A stretch of DNA of 64,000 nt from Alsobacter metallidurans (GTDB lineage Bacteria; Pseudomonadota; Alphaproteobacteria; Rhizobiales; Beijerinckiaceae), in NCBI RefSeq assembly GCF_014636935.1, contig NZ_BMES01000003.1:124001-188000 (forward strand), read 5' to 3'. The first letter of the stretch is position 1. Each line of letters begins with the position of its first letter. A program made the position numbers and the translations under genes. The notes under the pieces were generated by a model that worked only from the letters and a program-made list of their open reading frames with translations, did no database searches and was not told the DNA's origin. Shown here piece after piece: positions 52,869 through 61,662 of the stretch.

Positions 52869-53043
52869 CTTCGACGCTCTCCACGATGCTCGCCCAATCG
52901 GGAACGAGTACGTAGGAGCATCAGCTATTTACGTGCCATCGCGTTCCGTGCTGAAACCGAACTACTGACGTAAAGTACTAATTACCTCAGGTTGTATTAT
53001 GCAACCGTAAGTAAAGCACGCGAGAGAGCTTTCATTCGGCGGT
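52869..53043. promoter_or_regulatory. AT-rich control region with ACGTA-type repeats and a near-palindrome
   Basis: This 175-bp gap is the only AT-rich stretch inside the secretion locus. It contains TACGTA (52909-52914), TTTACGT (52928-52934), TGACGTAAAG (52966-52975) and CGTAAGTAAAG (53006-53016). A near-palindrome GGTTGTATTATGCAACC spans 52990-53006. Several related half-sites in front of a LuxR-type regulator unit suggest binding of that or another regulator. Confidence 0.4.
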
Positions 53044-53598
53044 TCAATGCAGTGGTTCGCGGCGGGACAGCGGCGGCAGGTCGCGCGTGCCACCCTGGAG
53101 CATCTGCTGGTCCCGCAGCGCCGTCAGCGCATTGGCGAGCGCGTGGAGAAAGGCCGCATCCTCGCGCCCCTCGGCCCAGTCGCCACACGCGTCGGCGTCC
53201 ATGAACACGGCGCCGTTCAGCACCGAGTAGACGGTCGCGATGGCCGCGCCCGTTCCGGCGCGCCGAATTACCGCGATGTCGGGGGCCGCCGCGGCCGACG
53301 CCGATTTCAGCGCATCCGCGATCGCGACGACCCGCCGGGCCTCGGTCGCGCGTTCGGCAGAAGCCTCGACCCAGCGCGTCGAACTCGCCAAACGGCGGCC
53401 CAGCGTCGTGCGCAACTGGAAGAGTGGGATAATCCGGACGGTTTCGAAGGTTGGCGCGGCCTCGGGCGGCGGCAGGACGGTGGGCAAGTCGACCGAGATC
53501 GTCCGGGCCGAAACTGGCGGCGCAGCATCGACTCGCTGGAGGCTGATGGGGCCTGCGTCTTCGTGCGGTCGCTTCGGCTTGCGGCTATCCAGCGTCAT
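53044..53598 (-). CDS. Hypothetical protein, 184 residues, end of the secretion operon
   Basis: A frame open from 53757, which lies inside sctU; I took the ATG at 53598, after the sctU stop. The protein is Pro/Ala/Arg-rich at the N-terminus and helical later (TLGRRLASSTRWVEASAERA). No domain was recognised. As last gene after sctU it could be a substrate, regulator or chaperone. The start is uncertain. Confidence 0.45.
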   Translation of the reverse strand: MTLDSRKPKRPHEDAGPISLQRVDAAPPVSARTISVDLPTVLPPPEAAPTFETVRIIPLFQLRTTLGRRLASSTRWVEASAERATEARRVVAIADALKSASAAAAPDIAVIRRAGTGAAIATVYSVLNGAVFMDADACGDWAEGREDAAFLHALANALTALRDQQMLQGGTRDLPPLSRREPLH

Positions 53599-53665
53599 CG
53601 TTCCCGAACCATGGCTCAGCTCAAGCTGCACTGTCGCGGACGTCCGCCGACCGCGCAAGTCGGCC

Positions 53666-54706
53666 TCAAAGGCGCAGCGTGTTGGTTCTGAGCAAGAGCG
53701 CTGCCACGGCGTCGAAGCACCGTTGGGGAACGAGAGCGCCGACGCCTCCGGATTCATACAGCGCCACCGCGAGGTCCGGGTCGGACTCCACCGGCACGCC
53801 GAGCCGGCCGGCCGCCTCGATCATCCGATCGGCGTTAGGACCCCTTCCTTTCGCCATCACGATCGGGACCGGTTGTTCATTGCGATCATACCAGAGCGCC
53901 ACCGCGTAGGCGGCGCTGACCACCATCACGTTGGCCTGCCCAAGCGAGCCGACGCCGCGCGCGGCCTCCTGGTGCGCCTCGCGCCGGCGGTTGCGAACCT
54001 CGGGCGCGCCCATCATCTGCTTCATCTCCTGCTTCACCTCGGAATGCGACATGCGCATTTCCTTCAGGAAGAAAGCGGTCTGCAGCGGCAGGTCCAGCGC
54101 GCCCGCCACCATCAGGATCACGACGGCGATCAGTAGCAGGGTTTTCAGGAGGTCGTAGCCGCTCTGCAGCACGCATGGCGCTCCGCATGTCGCGGCATTG
54201 AACACGGTGGGGAGCACAGCCCAGACCGCGATGCCGGCGGCCACGAACCAGATTCCGCAGCGCAGCAGCGTGATCCCAAACTCGGTTGCGCTCCTGGCGC
54301 TGAAGATGCGTCCGAAGCCGGCCGAGATGCTGATCCGCTGCAGGTCTGGCTTCAGGGGCTCGGCCGACACCACGAGCCCGCGCTTGTGGCCGATATTGGC
54401 CAGGACGCCGGCCCCGGCCACGATCACCAAGAGCGGAGCGAGGGAGGCGAGAAGGTCCATGCCCATCCGCTGCACGGACCCTGCCGCCAGCGCGTGGGGG
54501 TGGCGGATTGCCTTTGTGGCGAAGTCGAACCAGGTCAACGCCTGTCGCAAGAAGACGTGGCCCTGGCTCACCACATAGGCGAGGCCGGCCAGCAGGACCG
54601 CCATCTCGACGAAATCGGAGCTGGATGCGACCTGGCCCTTGCGGCGGCTCTCCTCGAGCTTCCGCGATGTTGCGGGAAGCGTTTTTTCCTCGGACCCGCC
54701 CGCCAT
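53666..54706 (-). CDS. sctU: Type III secretion switch protein SctU, lacking the NPTH motif
   Basis: A 346-residue FlhB/YscU homologue with an N-terminal KTLPATSRKLEESRRKGQVA and four membrane helices, then a cytoplasmic domain from about residue 215 (MRMSHSEVKQEMKQMMGAPEV). In normal family members the loop carries Asn-Pro-Thr-His and self-cleaves; here residues 264-267 are SAAY in ANVMVVSAAYAVALWYD. Aligned strands on both sides are intact, so the change is local. This should block autocleavage and alter substrate switching. It follows sctT by 8 bp. Confidence 0.9.
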   Translation of the reverse strand: MAGGSEEKTLPATSRKLEESRRKGQVASSSDFVEMAVLLAGLAYVVSQGHVFLRQALTWFDFATKAIRHPHALAAGSVQRMGMDLLASLAPLLVIVAGAGVLANIGHKRGLVVSAEPLKPDLQRISISAGFGRIFSARSATEFGITLLRCGIWFVAAGIAVWAVLPTVFNAATCGAPCVLQSGYDLLKTLLLIAVVILMVAGALDLPLQTAFFLKEMRMSHSEVKQEMKQMMGAPEVRNRRREAHQEAARGVGSLGQANVMVVSAAYAVALWYDRNEQPVPIVMAKGRGPNADRMIEAAGRLGVPVESDPDLAVALYESGGVGALVPQRCFDAVAALLLRTNTLRL

Positions 54707-54714
54707 CGTTCAGC

Positions 54715-55515
54715 TCACCGCAACATGGCGCGCAGCGCCGTTTCGACGGGATCGACGGCCGTGACGGACGGGCCGATCAGGCGCACGAGCGCAAGCGCGA
54801 ACAAAGGCGCGATCAGCAGCATCACCATGCCCTTCACGGAAGCCGACAGGAACACGACGTTGAGCTGCTTGCCGAGGCGGCCCGAGATCATGAACACGAG
54901 GTCGCAGGCGATCATCACGATCACGGCCGGACCCGCCATCACGAGCGTGGCGCGCATCAGCCCCATGATCATCGCCAGCAGCGCCGGCAGCGCCGCGGTG
55001 GACAGGGGCGGAAGGAGCTCGCCGGCCGGCCAGACCGCGTAGCTGCGGTAGAGCAGATCGGCCAGCAGCCAGAAACCGCCCAGCGAAGCGAAGAGCCACA
55101 GGCCCATGATGATGAACATCTGCCCGTAGGCGGTGATTTCGCCGCTCGGCGACGAGCCTCCCACGGTCGCGCCCCGATAGCTGTCGATAACGCCGCCCGC
55201 CGCCACCAGCGTCTCGAACGGCAGCGACACCAGGAAGCCCAGCAGAAGGCCGATCAGCATCTCCTTGGCCACATAAAGGAGAAATGGCCCTTCCAGGCCG
55301 GCGAGATAAGGCTGCGTGCCCATCCAGAGCGGCTGCATGAAGGGAAGCGCCAGCGCCATCGCGAAGCCGGCCCGCAGGAGGCCCGAATTAAGATGCGCCC
55401 AGGCGAAGATCGTGCACAGCAGCGTGACGCCGAAGGGCCGCGCCATCGCGAGCGACAGCAGGCTGAACTTGGCGTAGAGCGCATCCACCACCGCGGGCGT
55501 GAGCAGCGACTCCAC
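54715..55515 (-). CDS. sctT: Type III secretion export apparatus protein SctT
   Basis: A 266-residue FliR/YscT homologue with six to eight membrane helices. LAMARPFGVTLLCTIFAWAHL opens the protein; EMLIGLLLGFLVSLPFETLVAAGGVIDSYRG (core LLLGFLVSLPFE) is the signature region. It follows sctS by 2 bp. It forms the export gate with SctR, S, U and V. Confidence 0.9.
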   Translation of the reverse strand: MESLLTPAVVDALYAKFSLLSLAMARPFGVTLLCTIFAWAHLNSGLLRAGFAMALALPFMQPLWMGTQPYLAGLEGPFLLYVAKEMLIGLLLGFLVSLPFETLVAAGGVIDSYRGATVGGSSPSGEITAYGQMFIIMGLWLFASLGGFWLLADLLYRSYAVWPAGELLPPLSTAALPALLAMIMGLMRATLVMAGPAVIVMIACDLVFMISGRLGKQLNVVFLSASVKGMVMLLIAPLFALALVRLIGPSVTAVDPVETALRAMLR

Positions 55516-55517
55516 GG

Positions 55518-55787
55518 TCAGCGCCGATACAGGTAGAAGCTGCTGAAAATCTCATTGGTGGACGCGTAGAGCGGCCCTGCGAGCACGCCGCCGAAGGCCA
55601 GCAGCACGAAGCCGATCACCACGATCTTCACGGTTTGGGGCAGCGTCTGCTCCTGCAACTGCGTGACGGCCTGCAGCAGCCCGATGATGAACACCACCAC
55701 GGTGGCGATCAGCAGCGGCGGCCCGACGAACACCACGCAGTCGAACAGGATGCGATACAGCGCCAGCGCCAGGGTCGAGTTGGCCAT
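55518..55787 (-). CDS. sctS: Type III secretion export apparatus protein SctS
   Basis: An 89-residue FliQ/YscS homologue with two membrane helices. The signature GLLQAVTQLQEQTLPQTVKI is intact. Length is normal. It starts 7 bp after the sctR stop. Confidence 0.93.
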   Translation of the reverse strand: MANSTLALALYRILFDCVVFVGPPLLIATVVVFIIGLLQAVTQLQEQTLPQTVKIVVIGFVLLAFGGVLAGPLYASTNEIFSSFYLYRR

Positions 55788-55794
55788 CGCGCCC

Positions 55795-56445
55795 TCAGAT
55801 GTAGCTGAGGACGAGGCCCTGGACGATCTTGGTCCAGCCGTCCACGAAGGTGAAAAGGAGCAGCTTGAAGGGCGTCGCGATGGTGTTGGGCGGGATCATC
55901 ATGAGCCCCAGCGCCACCAGCACGGTGGTGACGATGATGTCGATCGCCATGAACGGCAGATAGAGCAGGAACCCGATCTCGAAGGCCTTGGTGAGCTCGG
56001 TGAGCAGAAAGGCCGGCACCAGCACGGCGAGGCTGTTCTCGGCCAGCGGCGGGGCGCGATCGCCCGCCCAGATCTTGCCGGTGGACTGGACGAAGAAGGT
56101 GAGCTTGGCCGGGTCCGTATGCTTGCGCAGAAAGGTTTCGAGTGGCTTTGACGCGCGCGAGCCGGCTTCCTCGTAGTCGCTGAAAGTCTTGTAGGTAAGG
56201 CGCGCGTCGCGAACCGCGGTATAGGCCGTGTTCATCACCGGCATCGCGATATAGACCGACAGGATCAGCGACAGACCGTAGACGATGATGTTTGGCGGCA
56301 GTTGCTGGATGCCGAGCGCGTTGCGGACGATGAAGATTACGATCGAGATCTTGGCGAAGCCCGTCACCGTCACGGCGATCAGCGGCAGGAACGACATCCC
56401 GGCCACGAACAGCAGGATCGCGAAGAGGTTGTCGGACGGGTTCAT
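55795..56445 (-). CDS. sctR: Type III secretion export apparatus protein SctR
   Basis: A 216-residue FliP/YscR homologue with four membrane helices. FAKISIVIFIVRNALGIQQL and PPNIIVYGLSLILSVY are family signatures, and AFLLTELTKAFEIGFLLYLP is the second conserved block. It overlaps the sctQ stop by 4 bp. The frame is open upstream but ATG 56445 gives the family length. Confidence 0.93.
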   Translation of the reverse strand: MNPSDNLFAILLFVAGMSFLPLIAVTVTGFAKISIVIFIVRNALGIQQLPPNIIVYGLSLILSVYIAMPVMNTAYTAVRDARLTYKTFSDYEEAGSRASKPLETFLRKHTDPAKLTFFVQSTGKIWAGDRAPPLAENSLAVLVPAFLLTELTKAFEIGFLLYLPFMAIDIIVTTVLVALGLMMIPPNTIATPFKLLLFTFVDGWTKIVQGLVLSYI

Positions 56446-57395
56446 CGGTCTGCTTCCACGGAGCTGATTGACAGGCCAATCCGGCCGTCCGTCTCGACGA
56501 GTTCCCCCAGCGCGATCACCGCCCCGAAGCGGCGCAGGCGCACGCGGCCGTCCTCGAACGAGCGGAACGGCGCCACGGCGCCAGGCTCGGCCATCACGGG
56601 CGCGCGCACCGATCCGATCAGGAGGTCGACGGCGCCGACGCGCTGCATCTGGGCGGCCGACGCCATTTCGGCGTCCGCCAGCGTGGCGGCGCCGCCTTGG
56701 ATCGTGACCGGACGCGCCGAACCGTCGTCGTACAGGATGGCGCCGTCGAGGAAGTCGGTGGCTGCGCCGTCCAGCATGATGGTGTCGCCGGGCTGCAGGT
56801 CGGCGAGTTCTGCGTCGTCGAGATCCACCGGCCCGACCACGAGCAACTGCCCGGGCATGACGGCCGGGCCCCAGCCAACGATCCGCAGGAGGTCCTGCGC
56901 CATGCGGCCGCGCGGTTCGCGGCCGTGCAGAAAGGCGGCGCAAGGGTGGATTGCGCCCGGGGTCATGATCTCGAAGGTCAGGGCCGCCTCGTCGGTGGCC
57001 CCCATCGCCGGGATAACGCTCTCGAGGCTGATCGGCAGCCCGAGGCGCGTCTCAAGCGCGCCCAGCGCGTCGCCGAGCAGGCATTCCAGCACCAGGGCGG
57101 CGTCGGCCGGGGCCAGCGCGTTCCAGCCGATCGGCTCAGGGGCGCGCGCCAGCGTGGCGGCGACGAGATCGTCCGGCAGCACGAGCGCAAAGCGATCGGA
57201 CCCGATCAAGCCCGCGATGGCGGGGCCCTGCGGCAGCGACCCGGACGGAGCGCGCGGGCGCAGCACGAAATCCACGCCGCCGGCCTCCAGCCGCAGGATC
57301 CAGGCGGTCGCGAACCACAGCTCCTCCAGCCGGTCCGCGATGCGGCGCTGCGGCTGGCTCCGGCTCCCTCTGGGGTGGGCGGCGTGGACGGTCAT
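56442..57395 (-). CDS. sctQ: Type III secretion C-ring protein SctQ
   Basis: A 317-residue protein with a SpoA/FliN-like C-terminus (LLIGSVRAPVM, then FGAVIALGELVETDGRIGLS). An earlier SpoA-like part lies around GQLLVVGPVDLDDAELADL. It forms the cytosolic sorting platform. It overlaps sctO (4 bp) and sctR (4 bp). Sequence conservation is low, so the call leans on the C-terminus and gene order. Confidence 0.82.
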   Translation of the reverse strand: MTVHAAHPRGSRSQPQRRIADRLEELWFATAWILRLEAGGVDFVLRPRAPSGSLPQGPAIAGLIGSDRFALVLPDDLVAATLARAPEPIGWNALAPADAALVLECLLGDALGALETRLGLPISLESVIPAMGATDEAALTFEIMTPGAIHPCAAFLHGREPRGRMAQDLLRIVGWGPAVMPGQLLVVGPVDLDDAELADLQPGDTIMLDGAATDFLDGAILYDDGSARPVTIQGGAATLADAEMASAAQMQRVGAVDLLIGSVRAPVMAEPGAVAPFRSFEDGRVRLRRFGAVIALGELVETDGRIGLSISSVEADR

Positions 57396-57856
57396 CGGTC
57401 GCCCGCGTCCTCTTCGGACGCGCCCTCCTCGGCCAGCCGCTCGCCTCGCCCAATCCGCTCCAGCGAGGCGCCGAGCTTGATCTCGCGGTTGTTGGCGATC
57501 CGGGCCTCGGCGCGCTCGCGCTCCAGATCGCGCAGCTTGACGGCCGCCTCGGCCTGGCTCTGCGCGATGCGCCGTTCCTGCGCGGCGAGGTCCTCGGCGT
57601 CGATGTCGTATTGCAGCCCGATGCGCGCCAGCCGCACCGGCGTCGCCGGGCCGGCCAGCATGCCGGCGATGCGCTCGGCGCGCTGATCGGCCTGCGTGGC
57701 GACGAGCTTGGTCCTGGCGTCGCGCTCGGCCGCGGCGGCGCGCTGGGCTGCGGTCGCCCGCGTCTCGGCGGCAGCGACGCGCTGCAGGGCCGCGCTCGCG
57801 CGCATGCGCGCGAGTTCATGGATGCGCGCCAGCGGGGTGCGGGTGCTATTCGCCAT
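57392..57856 (-). CDS. sctO: Type III secretion stalk protein SctO (YscO/FliJ-like)
   Basis: A 154-residue coiled-coil protein rich in Ala, Arg, Glu and Gln (ELARMRASAALQRVAAAETR, later AAVKLRDLERERAEARIANN). Size, helical content and position between sctN and sctQ match SctO, the central stalk of the ATPase. It overlaps sctN by 11 bp. Equivalent to y4yJ in rhizobial systems. Confidence 0.72.
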   Translation of the reverse strand: MANSTRTPLARIHELARMRASAALQRVAAAETRATAAQRAAAAERDARTKLVATQADQRAERIAGMLAGPATPVRLARIGLQYDIDAEDLAAQERRIAQSQAEAAVKLRDLERERAEARIANNREIKLGASLERIGRGERLAEEGASEEDAGDR

Positions 57857-59183
57857 GGCCGACCACCACGCGGAGCCGGTCCAGCGTCTCGCCCATGGGC
57901 GTGGCCTCGCGCCCGGCCTGCACCAGGAAGTCCATCATGGCGCCGCGCCGGCGCAGCGCCTCGTCGGCCAACGGATCGGAGCCGGCCGCGTATTCGCCGA
58001 CCTGCACGAGCAGCTCGATGTCGCGATAACGCGCCAGGAGGGCCCGGAACCGAGCCGCCGCGGCCCGGTGCTCGGGCGTGGCGATCTCGCCCATGAGGCG
58101 GCTGACGCTGCCCAGCACGTCCACGGCCGGGTAGTGGCCCGATTGGCCGAGCTTGGAGTCCAGCAGGATGTGCCCGTCCGCGAGGCTTTTCACCTCCTCG
58201 GCGATGGGGTCGCCGAAGCCCTCGTTCTCCAGCAGAACCGTGTAGATGGCCGTGATGGCGCCGTTGCGGTCGCCGCCGCAGCGCTCGATCAGCCGCGGCA
58301 GCTCGGCGTAGACGGAGGGCGTGAAGCCGCGCCGCACCGGCTGCTCGCCGGCTGCCAGCCCGACCTCGCGCAGCGCGCGGGCGAAGCGCGTCACGCTGTC
58401 GAGCAGCAGCAGCACGTGCGCGCCCTGCTCGCGGAATTGCTCCGCCACCGACGTCGCCACATGCGCGCCGATGACGCGCTCCATGGCGGGACGGTCCGAC
58501 GTGGACGCCACCACGACGCAGCGGTCGCGGAACGCGGGCGGCAACTGCCGGTCCAGGAACTCCCGCAGCTCGCGGCCGCGCTCGCCGATCAGCGCCAGCA
58601 CGCAGACGTCCGCGGCGGCGTTGCGGGCCAGCGCGCCAAGCAGGGAGGATTTGCCGCCGCCCGGCGGCCCGAATACGCCGATGCGCTGACCGACGCCCAA
58701 CGTGTTGAGCCCATCGATTACCCGTAACCCGGTCTGGATGGGCGTGGAGATCAGCGGGCGCTCCAGCGGCGGCGTGGAGCGCGGCGCCACGCCGCGAGTT
58801 TGCATGCCGTCGCGGGCCAGCGGTCGGCCGTCCATGGGGCGGCCGAGCCCGTCGAAGACGCCGCCCAGCATCCCTGTCCCGCAGCGAAACGTGAAGGGAT
58901 CGTGCTGCGGCAGCACTTCGGTGCGCGACGACAGCCCGTCGATCACGCCCAGCGGCGCCAGAACGGCGCCGCCATCGCGCAATGCGATCACCTGCCCAAG
59001 GATTTCGCTTCCGCCAGGCTCCACGAGCCGGCAGATCTCCCCGACAGACAGGTCGCTCAGCGTCGTGACGAGGCCGCCCGGCCCGATCTCGGTCAAGCGC
59101 CCCACGGTGCGCCGCAGCGGCCGGCGGGCGATCCCCGCCGCCATCCTGTCAGCCGCTTGTCCCAGAACCCTCATGGCGTTCAT
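57846..59183 (-). CDS. sctN: Type III secretion ATPase SctN
   Basis: An F1-beta-like hexameric ATPase of about 445 residues. The P-loop is GVFGPPGGGKSSLLGALARN, Walker B is HVLLLLDSVTRFARALREVG, and TPIQTGLRVIDGLNTLGVGQ precedes the P-loop. The P-loop wording (GPPGGGKS) departs from the AGVGKS form common in the family but keeps Gly-x4-Gly-Lys-Ser. ATG 59183 clears the sctL stop by 10 bp. It unfolds substrates and drives export. Confidence 0.94.
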   Translation of the reverse strand: MNAMRVLGQAADRMAAGIARRPLRRTVGRLTEIGPGGLVTTLSDLSVGEICRLVEPGGSEILGQVIALRDGGAVLAPLGVIDGLSSRTEVLPQHDPFTFRCGTGMLGGVFDGLGRPMDGRPLARDGMQTRGVAPRSTPPLERPLISTPIQTGLRVIDGLNTLGVGQRIGVFGPPGGGKSSLLGALARNAAADVCVLALIGERGRELREFLDRQLPPAFRDRCVVVASTSDRPAMERVIGAHVATSVAEQFREQGAHVLLLLDSVTRFARALREVGLAAGEQPVRRGFTPSVYAELPRLIERCGGDRNGAITAIYTVLLENEGFGDPIAEEVKSLADGHILLDSKLGQSGHYPAVDVLGSVSRLMGEIATPEHRAAAARFRALLARYRDIELLVQVGEYAAGSDPLADEALRRRGAMMDFLVQAGREATPMGETLDRLRVVVGHGE

Positions 59184-59193
59184 TGGTGCGGGC

Positions 59194-59823
59194 TCATGCG
59201 GGCCCAAGGCGGATGTCGTCCTGCAGGGCGGCCGAAAGAACGCCCGAGAGCATCTCGACCTGCGCGCCTGCGCCGATCTCGATCGCGACGCCGCCGGCCT
59301 CCAGCCTCCAGGCCTCGGCCTCGATCAGCGGGTCCGCAGTCACGGCCGGGACCAAGCGCGCCCCCTCGGCCCGAATGGCGTTGACGGCGATCTCGGCGCG
59401 GTCGACGTCCCCCGGCGCGCAGCGCAACACCACGTCGCGATGCGGCAGGTCGCGCAGGGCGCGCTTCACCAGCTTGGTCGCCAGGGCCGCCGGCGGCATT
59501 TCGTCCAGGATTTCCTCGACGGCGCGCCGCACTAGTTCGGCCAGACGCGGTTGCAGGTCGACCAGATCGCGCCGGTAGTCGCGGTCCAGCGCCGCGAGCC
59601 TCCCGGCGAGTTCGATCTCGGCGGCGTCGCGGGCGGAGGCCAGCAGGCCCTCGGCCTCGGCGCGCGCAGCCGCCACGATCGCGGCCGCCTGCTTGTGGGC
59701 GATCTCGACGGCAGGCGGCACGGCTTGCACGGCGGCGCTTGACGGGGACGCCTGGTCGGGCGCGCGTCGCCTGATCACACGGCCTTTGTAGAGACTCTGC
59801 GCGCTCTCCACCCGTGCCCCCAT
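59194..59823 (-). CDS. sctL: Type III secretion stator protein SctL (NolV-like)
   Basis: A 209-residue FliH/YscL homologue. The middle is Ala/Glu/Arg-rich coiled-coil (AIVAAARAEAEGLLASARDA), and the C-terminal ATPase-binding part has LVKRALRDLPHRDVVLRCAP, then AEAWRLEAGGVAIEIGAGAQ. It starts 2 bp after the sctK stop. Confidence 0.85.
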   Translation of the reverse strand: MGARVESAQSLYKGRVIRRRAPDQASPSSAAVQAVPPAVEIAHKQAAAIVAAARAEAEGLLASARDAAEIELAGRLAALDRDYRRDLVDLQPRLAELVRRAVEEILDEMPPAALATKLVKRALRDLPHRDVVLRCAPGDVDRAEIAVNAIRAEGARLVPAVTADPLIEAEAWRLEAGGVAIEIGAGAQVEMLSGVLSAALQDDIRLGPA

Positions 59824-59825
59824 CC

Positions 59826-60452
59826 TTACGGGCGACGCAACGCCTCCGCGACCCGATGGACAATCAATGCCAGATAATGGTTTTCGAACTCTAACTGATC
59901 AAAATTTAGATTGATGTTTTTAGGAACACAGAAAGCGACCCTCGCCCTGTAGGCAGCCGGGAGGCCGGCCGCCCAAGCCTGGATCAGCCGCAACGCGACG
60001 GTTTCGGCCGCCTGCAGCAGACGCCCTGGCTGCGGCAGCGCTTCGCATTCCGTCTCGATGTCGGCGAAGCTCATTACGATCGGCAGGTCGGTGGCGTCGA
60101 TCTGCCCGCCATGCGCCCGCAGGAGGTCGCCGTCGATGACCCGGCTGAGCGCGCGCGCATGCCAGGCCAGGCCGAGCAGGTGGCGGAAGCGCGCCGGATC
60201 GGCCACAAACGCCCGGTAGGCGCCGAGATCCGCCACGCTGACGGCCGCCGCCTCGAGTCGGCCGGCCTGGTGGGCCACCGCCAGCATGGACGGCAGACGC
60301 TCCCGCAGCCTGGGATCGCGGGAGATCATCGCGCGCATGGAGGGGGATGCGAGGCTGGCGGCCCAGTCCGCCGCCCAACTCGGGTCGAGGCTTGCGAAAG
60401 GCGGCTCGGGCGCTTCCGCGACGGCGGGGTGCAGCAACGTGAGCATTCTCAC
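59826..60452 (-). CDS. sctK: Type III secretion sorting-platform protein SctK (NolU-like)
   Basis: A 208-residue protein with a GTG start overlapping the sctJ stop as GTGA. It is helical, with LPIVMSFADIETECEALPQP and a C-terminal NHYLALIVHRVAEALRRP. SctK proteins vary a lot in sequence; the call rests on size and position between sctJ and sctL, the same as NolU in rhizobia. Confidence 0.7.
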   Translation of the reverse strand: MRMLTLLHPAVAEAPEPPFASLDPSWAADWAASLASPSMRAMISRDPRLRERLPSMLAVAHQAGRLEAAAVSVADLGAYRAFVADPARFRHLLGLAWHARALSRVIDGDLLRAHGGQIDATDLPIVMSFADIETECEALPQPGRLLQAAETVALRLIQAWAAGLPAAYRARVAFCVPKNINLNFDQLEFENHYLALIVHRVAEALRRP

Positions 60453-61198
60453 AAATCCTGCGAGCCGATGAGGCGGAGAAGCGGGCGGCGAAACAGCGCC
60501 AGCCCGAGGCCGAGCAGCGCAAGCACACCAAAGGGCGCGAGGCTGCCGACCGAGAGAGGCTGCCGGCTAAGTTCCGTGCCCTGCGCGGAGGGAAACAGCG
60601 CTACCGCCACGTCCTCGTAGTTCAGCCCCGCCACGCTGTTGGTCACCAGGTATTTGATTGTCGCGACATGGCGAGACATGTCGAGATCGGCGCGATGGTA
60701 GATAAACACCGACGCGCGGGGCGAGCGGCGATCCCTTTCCAGCGGCGAGTCCTCGGGCAGCATCACGTGGACCCGGGCCGAAACCACGCCGGCGATCTGC
60801 GTGATGCTGTTCGCCAATTCCTGGTTCATCGCGTACATGAACCGCGCTCGCTCCTCCATCGGGGTGGAGACGATGCGCTTGCTGTCGAAGATGCCGCCAA
60901 GCGACTCGAAGCGCTGCCGTGGCAGGCCGCGCGCGCTGAGCACGTTGATCGCCCGCGTCGTCTGGTCGCGTTCCACCGAGAGCGCGTAGGTTCCGTCCTT
61001 GGCGCGGGTGCGGCCCGCCTCGATGCCGGCGTTCTGAAGAATGCCGACGATCTCGAGCGCCTCGCGCTCCTGCAGGCCGTCATAGAGATCGGCCTTGCAG
61101 CCGGCCAGCGCCAGCACGAGGCCGGTCGCCACGAGAACCCGTAGCGCCAGGCGACCGAGAGCGGAATAGCCGGGCATGAACCGGGCGTCACGCATCAT
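60449..61198 (-). CDS. sctJ: Type III secretion inner-ring lipoprotein SctJ
   Basis: A 249-residue lipoprotein with a lipobox LALAGC. The ring-building domains are clear: LYDGLQEREALEIVGILQNA and DSPLERDRRSPRASVFIYHR. It ends with a membrane helix (FGVLALLGLGLALF, then PLLRLIGSQDL). It forms the inner-membrane ring with SctD. It overlaps sctI and sctK by 4 bp each. Confidence 0.93.
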   Translation of the reverse strand: MMRDARFMPGYSALGRLALRVLVATGLVLALAGCKADLYDGLQEREALEIVGILQNAGIEAGRTRAKDGTYALSVERDQTTRAINVLSARGLPRQRFESLGGIFDSKRIVSTPMEERARFMYAMNQELANSITQIAGVVSARVHVMLPEDSPLERDRRSPRASVFIYHRADLDMSRHVATIKYLVTNSVAGLNYEDVAVALFPSAQGTELSRQPLSVGSLAPFGVLALLGLGLALFRRPLLRLIGSQDL

Positions 61199-61638
61199 GA
61201 CTGCCGCACGAGGGTGCTGACCGAATGGGAGACGCCCCCCATGACCTGGCTGACGAGGTTCACAAAAATGGCGTGGTCGTAGCTCTTCTCAAGCGCCTTG
61301 AAGCCGTCGGCCGGCGTCATCTGCGGTTCTGGCCCGGCGGTCGCGCCCGCCCGCGCCACCCCGGAGTTCACCCAGGGCGATGGGAGCAGTTCGCCGACCT
61401 GCCGTTCGATCGGGTCGGTCGCCATGGTCGGCGACGGGCGGAGGCTTTGAATGGTGTCGTGTACGGAACCGAGCGTCTCGGTGAGCGAGCCGGTTGGGGC
61501 AGGCGCGGCGGCCTGCGTCTGCACCGAAGCAGCCGCCACGCTGAACGTGTCGCCCGCGGCGGCGCGCGCCTGCGTGGCCGCCTGGGCGGATGCGCCGGGA
61601 AGTTGCGACGTCGCCGCGCCGATCGCCTGGATGCTCAT
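61195..61638 (-). CDS. sctI: Type III secretion inner-rod protein SctI (NolB-like)
   Basis: A 147-residue protein, Ala/Thr/Gln/Pro-rich in front. The C-terminal helix KSYDHAIFVNLVSQVMGGVS, then HSVSTLVRQS, matches inner-rod proteins. It lies directly before sctJ, the same place as nolB before rhcJ. Confidence 0.8.
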   Translation of the reverse strand: MSIQAIGAATSQLPGASAQAATQARAAAGDTFSVAAASVQTQAAAPAPTGSLTETLGSVHDTIQSLRPSPTMATDPIERQVGELLPSPWVNSGVARAGATAGPEPQMTPADGFKALEKSYDHAIFVNLVSQVMGGVSHSVSTLVRQS

Positions 61639-61662
61639 GCGTTTGACCTCGTCGGAATGGCG

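Noticed and set aside
57846-59183. Flagellar rather than secretion ATPase locus
   Set aside because: The locus has SctC-like, SctJ lipoprotein, SctK and SctI genes and no flagellin, hook or basal-body rod genes, so it is a non-flagellar type III system.
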